A stretch of 64,000 nucleotides of DNA from JAKACA01 sp963735115 (lineage in GTDB: Bacteria > Actinomycetota > Acidimicrobiia > Acidimicrobiales > Bog-793). The notes beneath the pieces were generated by a model. That model did not search any database. It saw only the letters and a program-made list of their open reading frames with translations, and was not told where the DNA came from. The stretch lies in assembly GCA_963735115.1 (NCBI GenBank), contig CAVTJR010000003.1:62001-126000 (forward strand), read 5' to 3'. The position numbers were made by a program, and so were the translations under genes. Shown here one piece after another: positions 8,292 through 15,451 of the stretch; position 1 is the stretch's first letter, and the number at the start of each line of letters is the position of its first letter.

Positions 8292-9218
8292 GTGGTACCG
8301 GGCGGGAGGCTCGTCGTCCTCGGCAAGCAGGGGGCAGGAAAAGGGACGCAGTGTGTGCGCCTGTCGCACCATTACGTCATCCCCCACATCTCCACGGGCG
8401 ACATGCTGCGAGGTGAGACGAAAGCCGGCACCGAGCTCGGGCTCGAAGCGCAGCGTTACATGGACTCGGGCGAGCTCATCCCTGACGAGATCGTCCTCAA
8501 GATGGTCGTCCAGCGGCTCGATCAGGACGACACGAGGACGAGGGGTTTCGTGCTCGACGGCTTCCCCCGCACGGTGGCGCAGGCAGAAGGCCTCGACGAG
8601 CTCCTCTCGCCTGCCAGTCTCGATCTCGCCGTCAACATCGTCGTCCCGACCCCGCTCGTTCTCCGGCGCCTCGCCAGCCGGCGCGTATGCGAGGACTGCG
8701 CGGCGATCTATTCGACGGTGTCGCCCCCCCGCATCGAGTGGATCTGCGACGCCTGTGGTGGCGAGGTGATCCACCGGGAGGACGACACGGAGGCGGCAAT
8801 CCACCGCCGTCTCGACCTCTACGAGCACGAGACGCAGCCCCTCATCGCCTGGTACCGCCTCGCCAACAAGCTCGTCTCCATCTCCGGGGTAGGGAGCCCG
8901 GAAGCGGTCTCAGACCGGCTGGTGGCGGCCGTGGACGATCACCGCTCGGCCTCCGGCGGCTTCGGTGCGCCCCTGCCAGCCGCCGGCGAGCCGCCTGAGG
9001 AGGGCGCATTAGACGCCATCGACCCGGACGAGAGCCATACCGACGCCATCGACCCGGACGAGAGCCATCTCGACGCCATCGACCCGGACGAGAGCCATCT
9101 CGACGCCATCGACCCGGACGAGAACCATCTCGACGAGAGCCGTCCCGGCGACATGCACCCCGCTGACAGTGACCCCGGCGATCAGCGAGGCGAGTGGACC
9201 GGGGGCAGGCAGGCGTGA
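8292..9218 (+). CDS. adk: Adenylate kinase with repetitive C-terminal tail
   Basis: Catalyses AMP + ATP to 2 ADP. The start GTG 8292 directly abuts the secY stop. The P-loop GKQGAGKGTQ is at residues 11-20; FVLDGFPRTVAQ is the conserved nucleotide-binding segment. The LID carries CEDC (C133, C136) and CDAC (C152, C155), a zinc-binding type of LID. The enzyme proper ends near residue 220, the usual size. About 85 further residues form an acidic tail that includes four DAIDPDESHL-like ten-residue repeats (residues 241-280). The tail matches no domain I know and is probably disordered. Confidence 0.95.
   Translation: MVPGGRLVVLGKQGAGKGTQCVRLSHHYVIPHISTGDMLRGETKAGTELGLEAQRYMDSGELIPDEIVLKMVVQRLDQDDTRTRGFVLDGFPRTVAQAEGLDELLSPASLDLAVNIVVPTPLVLRRLASRRVCEDCAAIYSTVSPPRIEWICDACGGEVIHREDDTEAAIHRRLDLYEHETQPLIAWYRLANKLVSISGVGSPEAVSDRLVAAVDDHRSASGGFGAPLPAAGEPPEEGALDAIDPDESHTDAIDPDESHLDAIDPDESHLDAIDPDENHLDESRPGDMHPADSDPGDQRGEWTGGRQA
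9012..9131 (+). repeat. Four 30-bp in-frame tandem repeats in adk
   Basis: Units start at 9012, 9042, 9072 and 9102. Each encodes DAIDPDES/NHL or -HT. The copies are almost identical at DNA level (only a few substitutions), which points to recent slippage or unequal exchange. The following DES-RPGDMHPADSDPGD looks like older, decayed copies of the same theme. Confidence 0.9.
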
Positions 9219-9955
9219 GACGCAACACCGAGGAGCTCGCCAAGATGCGCAAGGCGGGCAAGGTGGTGGCGGAGATCCACGAGAAAACGCGGGCGGTCAT
9301 CAGGCCGGGCATCACCACCCGCCAGATCGACATCGTCTCCCGCGAGGTGCTGGCGCGCCGGGGAGCACGGTCGAATTTCCTCAACTACCACGGCTTCCCT
9401 GCCACCGTGTGTACATCTCCAAACGACATGATCGTGCACGGCATCCCTTCTGAGCTGGTGCTCGAGGAGGGTGACATCATCTCGGTCGACTGCGGGGCGA
9501 TCGTCGAGGGCTACCACGGTGACGCCGCCTACACGGTCGGGGTGGGGGAGGTGTCGGCGGAGGCTCGCCGCCTGATGGAGGTGACCGAGGCGAGCTTGTG
9601 GAAGGGGATCGAGCAGCTCCGAGACGGGAACCGCCTGCACGAGGTTGGGCGGGCGGTGCAGGACGTGGCGGAGGCAGCCGGGTTCTCGGTCGTGCGCAAT
9701 TACGTCGGCCACGCCATCGGTACCGAGATGCACGAAGAGCCCCAGGTCCCGAACTACTGGCCCGGCACGCCCGGACCGAGGATCAAGGTCGGGCACGTCT
9801 TCGCCATCGAGCCCATGGTGAACGCCGGCGGTCCGGAGACGGTCGAGCTGGCCGACGGTTGGAGCGTCGTGACGGCCGACGGCAGGCTCTCGGCTCACTT
9901 CGAGCACACCATCGCCGTGACCGAGAACGGCCCGGAGGTGTTCACGATGGCATAG
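9215..9955 (+). CDS. map: Methionine aminopeptidase, type I
   Basis: Removes the initiator methionine from new proteins using two divalent metals. Start GTG 9215 overlaps the adk TGA and gives 246 residues; an in-frame GTG at 9194 would lie inside adk. Metal-site regions are all present: ISVDCGAIVEGYHGDAAYTV (two Asp), GHAIGTEMHEEP (His), FAIEPMVNAGG (Glu) and AHFEHTIAVTENGPEV (Glu). It follows adk as in many bacterial spc operons. Confidence 0.95.
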   Translation: MRRNTEELAKMRKAGKVVAEIHEKTRAVIRPGITTRQIDIVSREVLARRGARSNFLNYHGFPATVCTSPNDMIVHGIPSELVLEEGDIISVDCGAIVEGYHGDAAYTVGVGEVSAEARRLMEVTEASLWKGIEQLRDGNRLHEVGRAVQDVAEAAGFSVVRNYVGHAIGTEMHEEPQVPNYWPGTPGPRIKVGHVFAIEPMVNAGGPETVELADGWSVVTADGRLSAHFEHTIAVTENGPEVFTMA

Positions 9956-9957
9956 CC

Positions 9958-10056
9958 GGCCGATCGGTCGGCCATGCCGGTCGGGCGGTCGCACCCGTGG
10001 CGACCGGCGGCTATGCTGGTGGATGCCTTAGAGCGACCGTGTCCTCGCGGTCGCTC
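9958..10056. other. Three hairpins in the map-infA intergenic leader
   Basis: Three perfect stem-loops lie between the map stop and infA. 9958-9973 pairs GGCCGA with TCGGCC. 9986-10006 pairs CGGTCGC with GCGACCG. 10031-10056 pairs GAGCGACCG with CGGTCGCTC around an eight-base loop. The last is followed by ACGGTCTTTG, which is only weakly terminator-like. The GCGACC core recurs, so alternative pairings are possible. Termination, attenuation or a structured infA leader are all compatible. Confidence 0.5.
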
Positions 10057-10135
10057 ACGGTCTTTGCGGTAAGCCCCCGATGTGCTGGGTGCTTGCCGCG
10101 GCCGAGGTTACTACCGACGAACCCTGGAGGGTCAC

Positions 10136-10360
10136 CTGCCAAAGCCCAAGGAGGATGCCATCGTGCTCGAAGGCACGGTTGTGGAACCGCTGCCCAACGC
10201 GATGTTCCGTGTCGAGCTCGAGAACGGGCACAAGGTGCTGGCCCACAGTTCAGGCAAGATGCGGATGCACCGGATCCGGATCCTCCCTGGTGACCGGGTG
10301 CAGGTGGAGATCACGCCATATGACCTCAACCGGGGTCGGATCACCTACCGGTACAAGTGA
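10136..10360 (+). CDS. infA: Translation initiation factor IF-1 (probable CTG start)
   Basis: IF-1 occupies the ribosomal A site during initiation. The OB-fold protein reads KEDAIVLEGTVVEPLPNAMF and GDRVQVEITPYDLNRGRITY, nearly identical to other IF-1s. No ATG, GTG or TTG gives a normal N-terminus. A CTG at 10136 does: it gives 74 residues (family 72-73), places PKPKEDAI at the N-terminus and has GGAGG (10126-10130) five bases upstream. The alternative GTG at 10082 adds 18 unconserved residues and has no ribosome binding site. Gene identity is certain; the CTG start is inference. Confidence 0.93.
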   Translation: MPKPKEDAIVLEGTVVEPLPNAMFRVELENGHKVLAHSSGKMRMHRIRILPGDRVQVEITPYDLNRGRITYRYK

Positions 10361-10487
10361 GTCGGGGACAAACGAGAGGCACCGGCCACCCGGCCGGAAC
10401 GCCTCGCTCTATCGAGATCATGTGTCATGAGGCCAGGTGCTGCGCCCGGCCGGCAGAAACAGCGACCTGGGACAAGGGACGGCAAGG

Positions 10488-10601
10488 GTGAAGGTGCGAC
10501 CGAGCGTCAAGGCGATGTGTGAGAAGTGCAAGGTGATCCGGCGGCACGGAGTCGTCATGGTCATCTGCGAGAACCCGCGCCATAAGCAGCGGCAGGGCTG
10601 A
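10488..10601 (+). CDS. rpmJ: 50S ribosomal protein L36
   Basis: A 37-residue protein read directly from the DNA: start GTG, then KVRPSVKAMCEKCKVIRRHG and the end CENPRHKQRQG. The zinc ligands CEKC, the later Cys and the His are all present, so this is the zinc-binding form of L36. AAGGG lies just before the start. Position between infA and rpsM is standard. Confidence 0.95.
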   Translation: MKVRPSVKAMCEKCKVIRRHGVVMVICENPRHKQRQG

Positions 10602-10603
10602 CG

Positions 10604-10984
10604 ATGGCGCGTATCTCCGGTGTCGACATTCCCCGCGAGAAGCGGCTCGAGATATCCCTGACCTACATCTACGGCGTCGGGCGGACGACGGCCCAGCACG
10701 TCTGCGAAGCGACGGGCATCGACTCCAACACCCGCGTGCGCGAGCTGACCGACGAGGAGGTCGCCCGCCTGCGCACCTATATCGACGCCAACCTCAAGGT
10801 CGAAGGCGACCTTCGTCGGGACGTTGCCCAGGACATCAAACGGAAGATGGAGATCGGGTGCTACCAGGGCATCCGACACCGTCGCGGGCTCCCTGTCCAC
10901 GGACAGAGGACGCACACCAATGCCCGCACGCGCAAGGGACCGAAGAAGACCGTCGCCGGCAAGAAGAAGGTACGTAAGCACTGA
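10604..10984 (+). CDS. rpsM: 30S ribosomal protein S13
   Basis: 126 residues. MARISGVDIPREKRLEISLT, YIYGVGRTTAQ and the C-terminal RGLPVHGQRTHTNARTRKG are canonical. S13 contacts the large subunit and P-site tRNA from the head. ATG lies two bases after rpmJ, and its stop overlaps the rpsK ATG. Confidence 0.97.
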   Translation: MARISGVDIPREKRLEISLTYIYGVGRTTAQHVCEATGIDSNTRVRELTDEEVARLRTYIDANLKVEGDLRRDVAQDIKRKMEIGCYQGIRHRRGLPVHGQRTHTNARTRKGPKKTVAGKKKVRKH

Positions 10985-11385
10985 TGGCAAAGACCACGAA
11001 GCCGGGCGGTCGCAGGCCGCGGCGCCGCGAGCGCAAGAACGTCACCTACGGCGTCGCCCACATCAAGAGCTCGTTCAACAACACGATCGTGTCGATCACC
11101 GACCAGGAGGGCAACGTCCTCTCCTGGGCCTCGGCCGGCAACGTCGGCTTCAAGGGGTCCCGAAAATCGACTCCCTTCGCTGCCCAGATGGCTGCGGAGC
11201 AGTGTGGCAAGCGGGCCATGGAGCACGGCGTCCGGCGGGTGGACGTGCTCGTCCGCGGACCCGGCTCGGGACGCGAGACGGCCATCAGATCGCTTGCGAG
11301 CGTCGGCATCGAAGTCGTCGGCATCAAAGACGTCACCCCTATCCCGCACAACGGCTGCCGCCCTAAGAAGCGGCGTCGCGTCTGA
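10984..11385 (+). CDS. rpsK: 30S ribosomal protein S11
   Basis: 133 residues. Contains GVAHIKSSFNNTIVSITD, GNVLSWASAG, GFKGSRKSTPFAAQMAAE and the C-terminal TPIPHNGCRPKKRRRV, all signature S11 sequences. S11 lines the mRNA exit channel on the platform. Start overlaps the rpsM stop. Confidence 0.97.
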   Translation: MAKTTKPGGRRPRRRERKNVTYGVAHIKSSFNNTIVSITDQEGNVLSWASAGNVGFKGSRKSTPFAAQMAAEQCGKRAMEHGVRRVDVLVRGPGSGRETAIRSLASVGIEVVGIKDVTPIPHNGCRPKKRRRV

Positions 11386-11414
11386 GCGCCGAGTCCGAGG
11401 AGCACAAGACACCC

Positions 11415-12041
11415 ATGGCCCGATACACCGGTCCGGTCTGCCGCCTTTGCCGGCGAGACAAGACCAAGCTCTACCTGAAGGGCGCCAAATGCGACACGGC
11501 GCGTTGTCCTGTCGAGCGGCGCCCCAACCCTCCCGGCGAGCACGGTCGCGACCGCCTTCGGCAGGGCTCGGAGTACAACACCCAGCTCCGTGAGAAGCAG
11601 AAGACACGCCGCATCTACGGCGTGCTCGAGCAGCAATTCGCCAATACCTACGAAGAGGCGAACCGCCAAGGCGGCATCACCGGCGAGAACCTCCTGCGGA
11701 TGCTCGAGCTCCGTCTCGACAACATCGTCTTCCGTGCGGGCTGGGGCGCCAGCCGCAACCAGGCCCGCCAGTTCGTGCGCCATGGCCATGTGCGCGTGAA
11801 CGGCAAGCGAGTCACCATCCCGAGCTATCGCGTCCGCCAGTCCGACGTCATCGAGCTCAGCGCCAAGGCCCGTGACTTCATCGTCGTCCGGCACAACCAG
11901 GACACGATCGATCGGAGGCCGCCGGCTTGGCTCGAGGTCGGTGACGGGGGCAACTCCGTGCGAGTCCTCGCCGTGCCCTTGCGAGAGCAGATCGACACCC
12001 AGGTGAGAGAGCAGCTCATCGTCGAGCTGTACTCGAAGTAA
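11415..12041 (+). CDS. rpsD: 30S ribosomal protein S4 (zinc-type)
   Basis: 208 residues. The N-terminus MARYTGPVCRLCRRDKTKLY followed by KC and RC provides four cysteines typical of zinc-binding S4. GRDRLRQGSEYNTQLREKQ, MLELRLDNIVFRAG and the S4 RNA-binding domain (QARQFVRHGHVRVNGKRVTI) follow. S4 initiates 30S assembly and in some bacteria represses its own operon. A 90-base gap to rpoA follows; it holds a CTCAGGC/GCCTGAG inverted repeat (12055-12061 and 12079-12085). Confidence 0.96.
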   Translation: MARYTGPVCRLCRRDKTKLYLKGAKCDTARCPVERRPNPPGEHGRDRLRQGSEYNTQLREKQKTRRIYGVLEQQFANTYEEANRQGGITGENLLRMLELRLDNIVFRAGWGASRNQARQFVRHGHVRVNGKRVTIPSYRVRQSDVIELSAKARDFIVVRHNQDTIDRRPPAWLEVGDGGNSVRVLAVPLREQIDTQVREQLIVELYSK

Positions 12042-12131
12042 CCGCCCACGCTGTCTCAGGCGCACCGCCGTCACACGAGCCTGAGCGGCACCGCCGAAAG
12101 CAGTACCGCCGTCTAAGGAGCCCAGTACCCA

Positions 12132-13072
12132 ATGCTCATCATCCAGCGTCCGACCGTCGAGCCGCTCGGCGAGTCCGACCAATTCCGCCAGCGTTTTGCC
12201 ATCGGTCCACTCGACCCTGGCTTTGGCCGCACGCTCGGCGCATCGCTTCGCCGCACGCTGCTGTCGTCCATCCCCGGCGCCGCCGTCACCCAGGTCCGTT
12301 TCGACGAGGCCTTGCACGAGTTCACCTACCTGCAGGGCGTGAAGGAGGACGTGAGCGACATCATCTTGAACCTGAAGGATCTCGTGCTGCGCAGCGAGTC
12401 CGACGAGCCGGTGACGATGCGCGTCGACGTCAAGGGCCCCGCCGACGTGAGCGGTGCCGACATCAAGGTGACCTCCGACGTCGAGGTCCTCAACCCGGAG
12501 CTCCACATCGCCACGGTGAACGCCAAGGGGCGCCTCGCCATGGACGTGACGGTCGAGCGCGGCAAGGGCTATGTCGCCGCCGAGCGCAAGCAGACCTCCT
12601 CCACCATCGGCGTCATCCCAGTGGACGCCATCTACTCACCCGTCCGCCGGGTGGCCTTCGACGTCGAACCGACTCGTGTCGAGGTGTCGACCGACTACGA
12701 CCGCCTCGTCCTCGACATCGAAACAGACGGCTCCATCAGCCCACGGGAGGCCCTCGCCTCTGCCGGCCAGACACTGCGCTCGTTGCTCTCCCTCGTCGCC
12801 GAGCTGGCGGACGAGGGCCACGGGCTCGAGCTCGGTGACGTCGGCTCGGCGGCGGCGGGCTCCCCGATCTCGACCTGCCGATCGAAGACCTCGACCTGTC
12901 GGAGCGGCCGCGCAACTGCCTGAAGCGCGCCCAGATCAACACGGTCGGCGAGTTGATACAGCGGACGCCCGACGAGCTGTTGTCGATCACGAACTTCGGC
13001 CAGAAGTCTCTCGACGAGGTGCTCGTGCGCCTGGACGAGCGCGGACTGGCCCTCCGGGAGGGGGCGATCTGA
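12132..13072 (+). CDS. rpoA: RNA polymerase alpha subunit (frameshifted in this sequence)
   Basis: Alpha dimerises to nucleate RNA polymerase; its C-terminal domain binds UP elements and activators. The first frame (from ATG 12132) gives the N-terminal domain: FGRTLGASLRRTLLSSIPG and the GVKEDVSDIILNLKDLV loop. It runs into nonsense after GSAAAGSP near residue 244. The C-terminal domain (LDLPIEDLDLSERPRNCLKR, FGQKSLDEV) continues in the -1 frame to the TGA at 13070. Adding one C to the CCCC at 12862-12865 restores one uninterrupted protein. A sequencing or assembly deletion is the likeliest cause, since the gene is essential. An AAGGAG site precedes the ATG. Confidence 0.93.
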
Positions 13073-13440
13073 TGCCCGCAGCACCGCGCAAGTCCCGGCG
13101 TTTTGGAGGTGACGCCGCCCACCAGAAGGCCATGATGGGCAACCTCGTCGCCTCGCTCATCGCCACCTACCCGTCGGTCAACCGGGGCCTCGTCACGACC
13201 GAAGCCAAGGCGAAGGCGCTTCGCCCCGTGGCCGAGAAGGTGATCACGAAGGCGATCAAAGGCGACATGCACAGCTACCGGCAGGTCATCGCCTTCATCC
13301 GAGACGAGGACATGGCGCACGTGCTGTTCCACGAGATCGCTCCCCTCTACGAGGACCGCCCCGGTGGCTACCTCCGCATCCTCAAGCTCGGCCCGCGCCC
13401 AGGGGACAAGGCCCCCATGGCGCGCGTGCAGTGGGTGTGA
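13072..13440 (+). CDS. rplQ: 50S ribosomal protein L17
   Basis: 122 residues from the ATG at 13072, which overlaps the rpoA TGA. FGGDAAHQKAMMGNLVASLI and TTEAKAKALRPVAEKVITKA match L17, near the exit tunnel. The end GGYLRILKLGPRPGDKAPMA is canonical. It closes the alpha operon; a terminator-like hairpin lies 80 bases downstream. Confidence 0.96.
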   Translation: MPAAPRKSRRFGGDAAHQKAMMGNLVASLIATYPSVNRGLVTTEAKAKALRPVAEKVITKAIKGDMHSYRQVIAFIRDEDMAHVLFHEIAPLYEDRPGGYLRILKLGPRPGDKAPMARVQWV

Positions 13441-14351
13441 GGCTCTTCGACCCCGAGGACGCCTCGCCAGGCGCGGCCGAGACCGCGCCCGAGCCGGCGG
13501 CAGCCCACCCAGACCAGCCCAAAGCGGCCCCGCCGGGGCCGCTTTGTCGCGTGCAACTCCTCGTCGCCTACGACGGTGGGGCGTTCCACGGCTTCGCCGT
13601 CCAGCCGGGCCAGGCCACGGTCGCCGGCCGGCTCTCGGAGGCGCTCGGGCGGTTGGCGGGCCATGACGTCACGCTCACCTGCGCCGGCCGCACGGACACG
13701 GGGGTGCATGCCGCCGGCCAGGTCGTGCATGCCGACGTCGGTGAGGCTTTTTTTGACCACCACGACGAATCGGCTGCCGTCCGATCGCTCACGCACCAGG
13801 TTGGTCCGGAGGTGGCCGTGCTCGATCTCAAGCGGGCAGAGCCGGGCTTTGACGCCCGCCGCTCCGCCCTCTCGAGGCGGTACCGCTATGTGCTGCTCCG
13901 CACGCCTGCGGCCGACCCGCTGCTACGCCACACCAGCTGGCATGTGCCGGGCGAGCTCGACGTGGCGGCGATGCGGCTGGCCGCCGACACCCTCCTCGGC
14001 GAGCACGACTTCGCCGCCTTCTGCCGGCGACCGCCGGCCGGCGGCTCCACGGTGCGCCGGGTGATGGAGACCAGCTTGCGGACCGATTCGAGCGGGCGCC
14101 TGTTGGTGTTCGAGATCGAGGCGAACGCCTTCTGCCATCAGATGGTGCGCTCGGTCGTCGGGGCGCTCGTCTCGGTCGGCGAAGGCCGCCTGACGGCCGC
14201 CGACGTGCTTGGGATCCTGCGGGCGGGCGACCGCTCCCGCGGCTCGCGTTTGGCTCCGCCCGGCGGGCTCTGCCTCGAGTCCGTGCGCTACCCGACCGAG
14301 CTCGTTCCCGGCGGCATCTGGCGCCCGCCGAGCGGCGTCGCGGTTGCCTGA
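13437..14351 (+). CDS. truA: tRNA pseudouridine(38-40) synthase TruA
   Basis: Converts U38-U40 of tRNA anticodon arms to pseudouridine. Conserved: LLVAYDGGAFHGFAVQPGQ, the catalytic loop CAGRTDTGVHA with its Asp, SRRYRYVLLRTPAADPL and CHQMVRSVVGALVSVGEG. GTG 13437 overlaps the rplQ stop, like other starts in this operon, but adds about 38 Ala/Pro-rich residues before the conserved domain. GTG 13551 would give 266 residues, a normal TruA, and would place the 13521-13545 hairpin outside the gene. I cannot decide between the two. Confidence 0.92.
   Translation: MRLFDPEDASPGAAETAPEPAAAHPDQPKAAPPGPLCRVQLLVAYDGGAFHGFAVQPGQATVAGRLSEALGRLAGHDVTLTCAGRTDTGVHAAGQVVHADVGEAFFDHHDESAAVRSLTHQVGPEVAVLDLKRAEPGFDARRSALSRRYRYVLLRTPAADPLLRHTSWHVPGELDVAAMRLAADTLLGEHDFAAFCRRPPAGGSTVRRVMETSLRTDSSGRLLVFEIEANAFCHQMVRSVVGALVSVGEGRLTAADVLGILRAGDRSRGSRLAPPGGLCLESVRYPTELVPGGIWRPPSGVAVA
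13521..13545 (+). terminator. Terminator-like hairpin after rplQ
   Basis: AAAGCGGCCCC and GGGGCCGCTTT form a perfect 11-bp stem around a GCC loop. The stem is GC-rich at the loop, A-rich on entry and ends in three T, as expected for an intrinsic terminator or attenuator of the long ribosomal operon. It would overlap truA if that gene starts at 13437. Confidence 0.6.
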
Positions 14352-14372
14352 GCCGCTGGGGCCGCCTATCCT
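14344..14372 (+). promoter_or_regulatory. Candidate promoter for rplM-rpsI
   Basis: TTGCCT (14344-14349) and TATCCT (14367-14372) are separated by exactly 17 bases at the end of truA. The elements fit sigma70-family consensus reasonably and would start transcription about 135 bases before rplM. Confidence 0.5.
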
Positions 14373-14382
14373 GGTGGGTGAC

Positions 14383-14410
14383 GGCGCGCGCCGGTCTTTG
14401 TGCGCGCGCC
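14383..14410 (+). other. Hairpin in the rplM leader
   Basis: GGCGCGCGC pairs with GCGCGCGCC across a ten-base loop (CGGTCTTTGT), inside the 161-base truA-rplM gap and downstream of the candidate promoter. It may be a leader structure; no T run follows, so a terminator is less likely. Confidence 0.4.
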
Positions 14411-14512
14411 CCGGTTCCTGGCTGAGTCGCCCTCGGGCGCCGGACGCCTGCCGAGCCGCTAGCAGTCCGCAGCCGCGGGCGGTTCCGACGAGACACTGAG
14501 CAAGGACGATTG

Positions 14513-14968
14513 GTGCGTACGTACTCCACGAAACCCAGCGAGATCGAGCGCGTCTGGTACGTCGTCGATGCCGAGGGCATGGTCCTCGGTCGGGTCGCCA
14601 CGGAGGTGGCCCGCATCTTGCGCGGCAAGCACCGCCCGATCTACTCGCCCCACCTCGACACGGGTGACCACGTCATCGTCATCAATGCCGGCAAGATCGT
14701 CCTCACGGCGAATAAGGGCGAGCAGTCGTTCTCCTACCGCCATAGCGGTTACCCGGGCAGCCTGCGGGCAACCAGCTATGGCGACCTGCTGCGCGACAAG
14801 CCGGAAGAGCTCATGCGATCAGCCGTGCGGGGCATGCTGCCGAAGGGAACCCTCGGCCGCAAGATGTTGACGAAGCTCAAGGTCTACGCGGGAGCGGAGC
14901 ACCCGCACGCTGCTCAGATGCCCAAGCCGTTCGAGCTCCCGGCGACCGCCGCGCGGAGGGTTTCGTGA
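14513..14968 (+). CDS. rplM: 50S ribosomal protein L13
   Basis: 151 residues. Contains VVDAEGMVLGRVATEVARIL, GDHVIVINAGKIVLT and GMLPKGTLGRKML, the L13 core. GTG 14513 is preferred over the adjacent TTG 14510 because AAGGA lies six bases upstream. L13 is an early 50S assembly protein. It pairs with rpsI downstream, as in most bacteria. Confidence 0.95.
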   Translation: MRTYSTKPSEIERVWYVVDAEGMVLGRVATEVARILRGKHRPIYSPHLDTGDHVIVINAGKIVLTANKGEQSFSYRHSGYPGSLRATSYGDLLRDKPEELMRSAVRGMLPKGTLGRKMLTKLKVYAGAEHPHAAQMPKPFELPATAARRVS

Positions 14969-15047
14969 TCCCGCCATCGGCCGCTCGCCCCGGCGCGAGC
15001 GCCCGTGGAGCCGTGTCACCCGATTCGAAGGAGAGGTTCACCCGCTG

Positions 15048-15440
15048 ATGCCGAAGCCGCTCGTACAAGCGACCGGTCGCCGTAAGCAAGCGGTGGCCCG
15101 CGTGCGCTTTCGCCCGGGACAGGGTGTCATCACGATCAACCGCCGGGGCTTCGAGGACTACTTCCCCTCCGCCACCGCCCGGATGCTCGCCTCCGAGCCG
15201 TTGCGTCTCGTCAACAAGGCGGAGGAGTACGACGTCGATGCAACGATCGACGGCGGCGGGCTGTCGGGCCAGGCAGGTGCGCTCCGGCTGGGAATCGCTC
15301 GCGGTCTGATCGAGATCGACCCGGAGCTGCGCGGGCAGCTGAAGAAAGCCGGCATGCTCACTCGCGACGCCCGCGAGAAGGAGAGCAAGAAGTACGGCTT
15401 GAAGAAGGCCCGCAAGGCACCTCAGTACTCGAAGCGCTGA
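15048..15440 (+). CDS. rpsI: 30S ribosomal protein S9
   Basis: 130 residues. ATGRRKQAVARVRFRPGQG, GGGLSGQAGALRLGIARGL and the C-terminal KKYGLKKARKAPQYSKR are canonical; the final Lys-Arg reaches the P-site tRNA anticodon. AAGGAGAGG precedes the ATG. Separated from rplM by 79 bases. Confidence 0.97.
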   Translation: MPKPLVQATGRRKQAVARVRFRPGQGVITINRRGFEDYFPSATARMLASEPLRLVNKAEEYDVDATIDGGGLSGQAGALRLGIARGLIEIDPELRGQLKKAGMLTRDAREKESKKYGLKKARKAPQYSKR

Positions 15441-15451
15441 GGTTCGCCGAG

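Noticed and set aside
6960..8828. 622-residue minus-strand open frame opposite secY and adk
   Set aside because: Antisense to two certain genes; Asp/Glu/His-rich translation typical of reverse frames in GC-rich DNA.
9012..9131. CRISPR-like array
   Set aside because: Repeats are contiguous without spacers and in frame within adk.
12855..12870. Programmed -1 frameshift in rpoA
   Set aside because: No X-XXY-YYZ slippery heptamer or downstream pseudoknot was evident, and glmS and mdh show similar indels, so sequence error is simpler.
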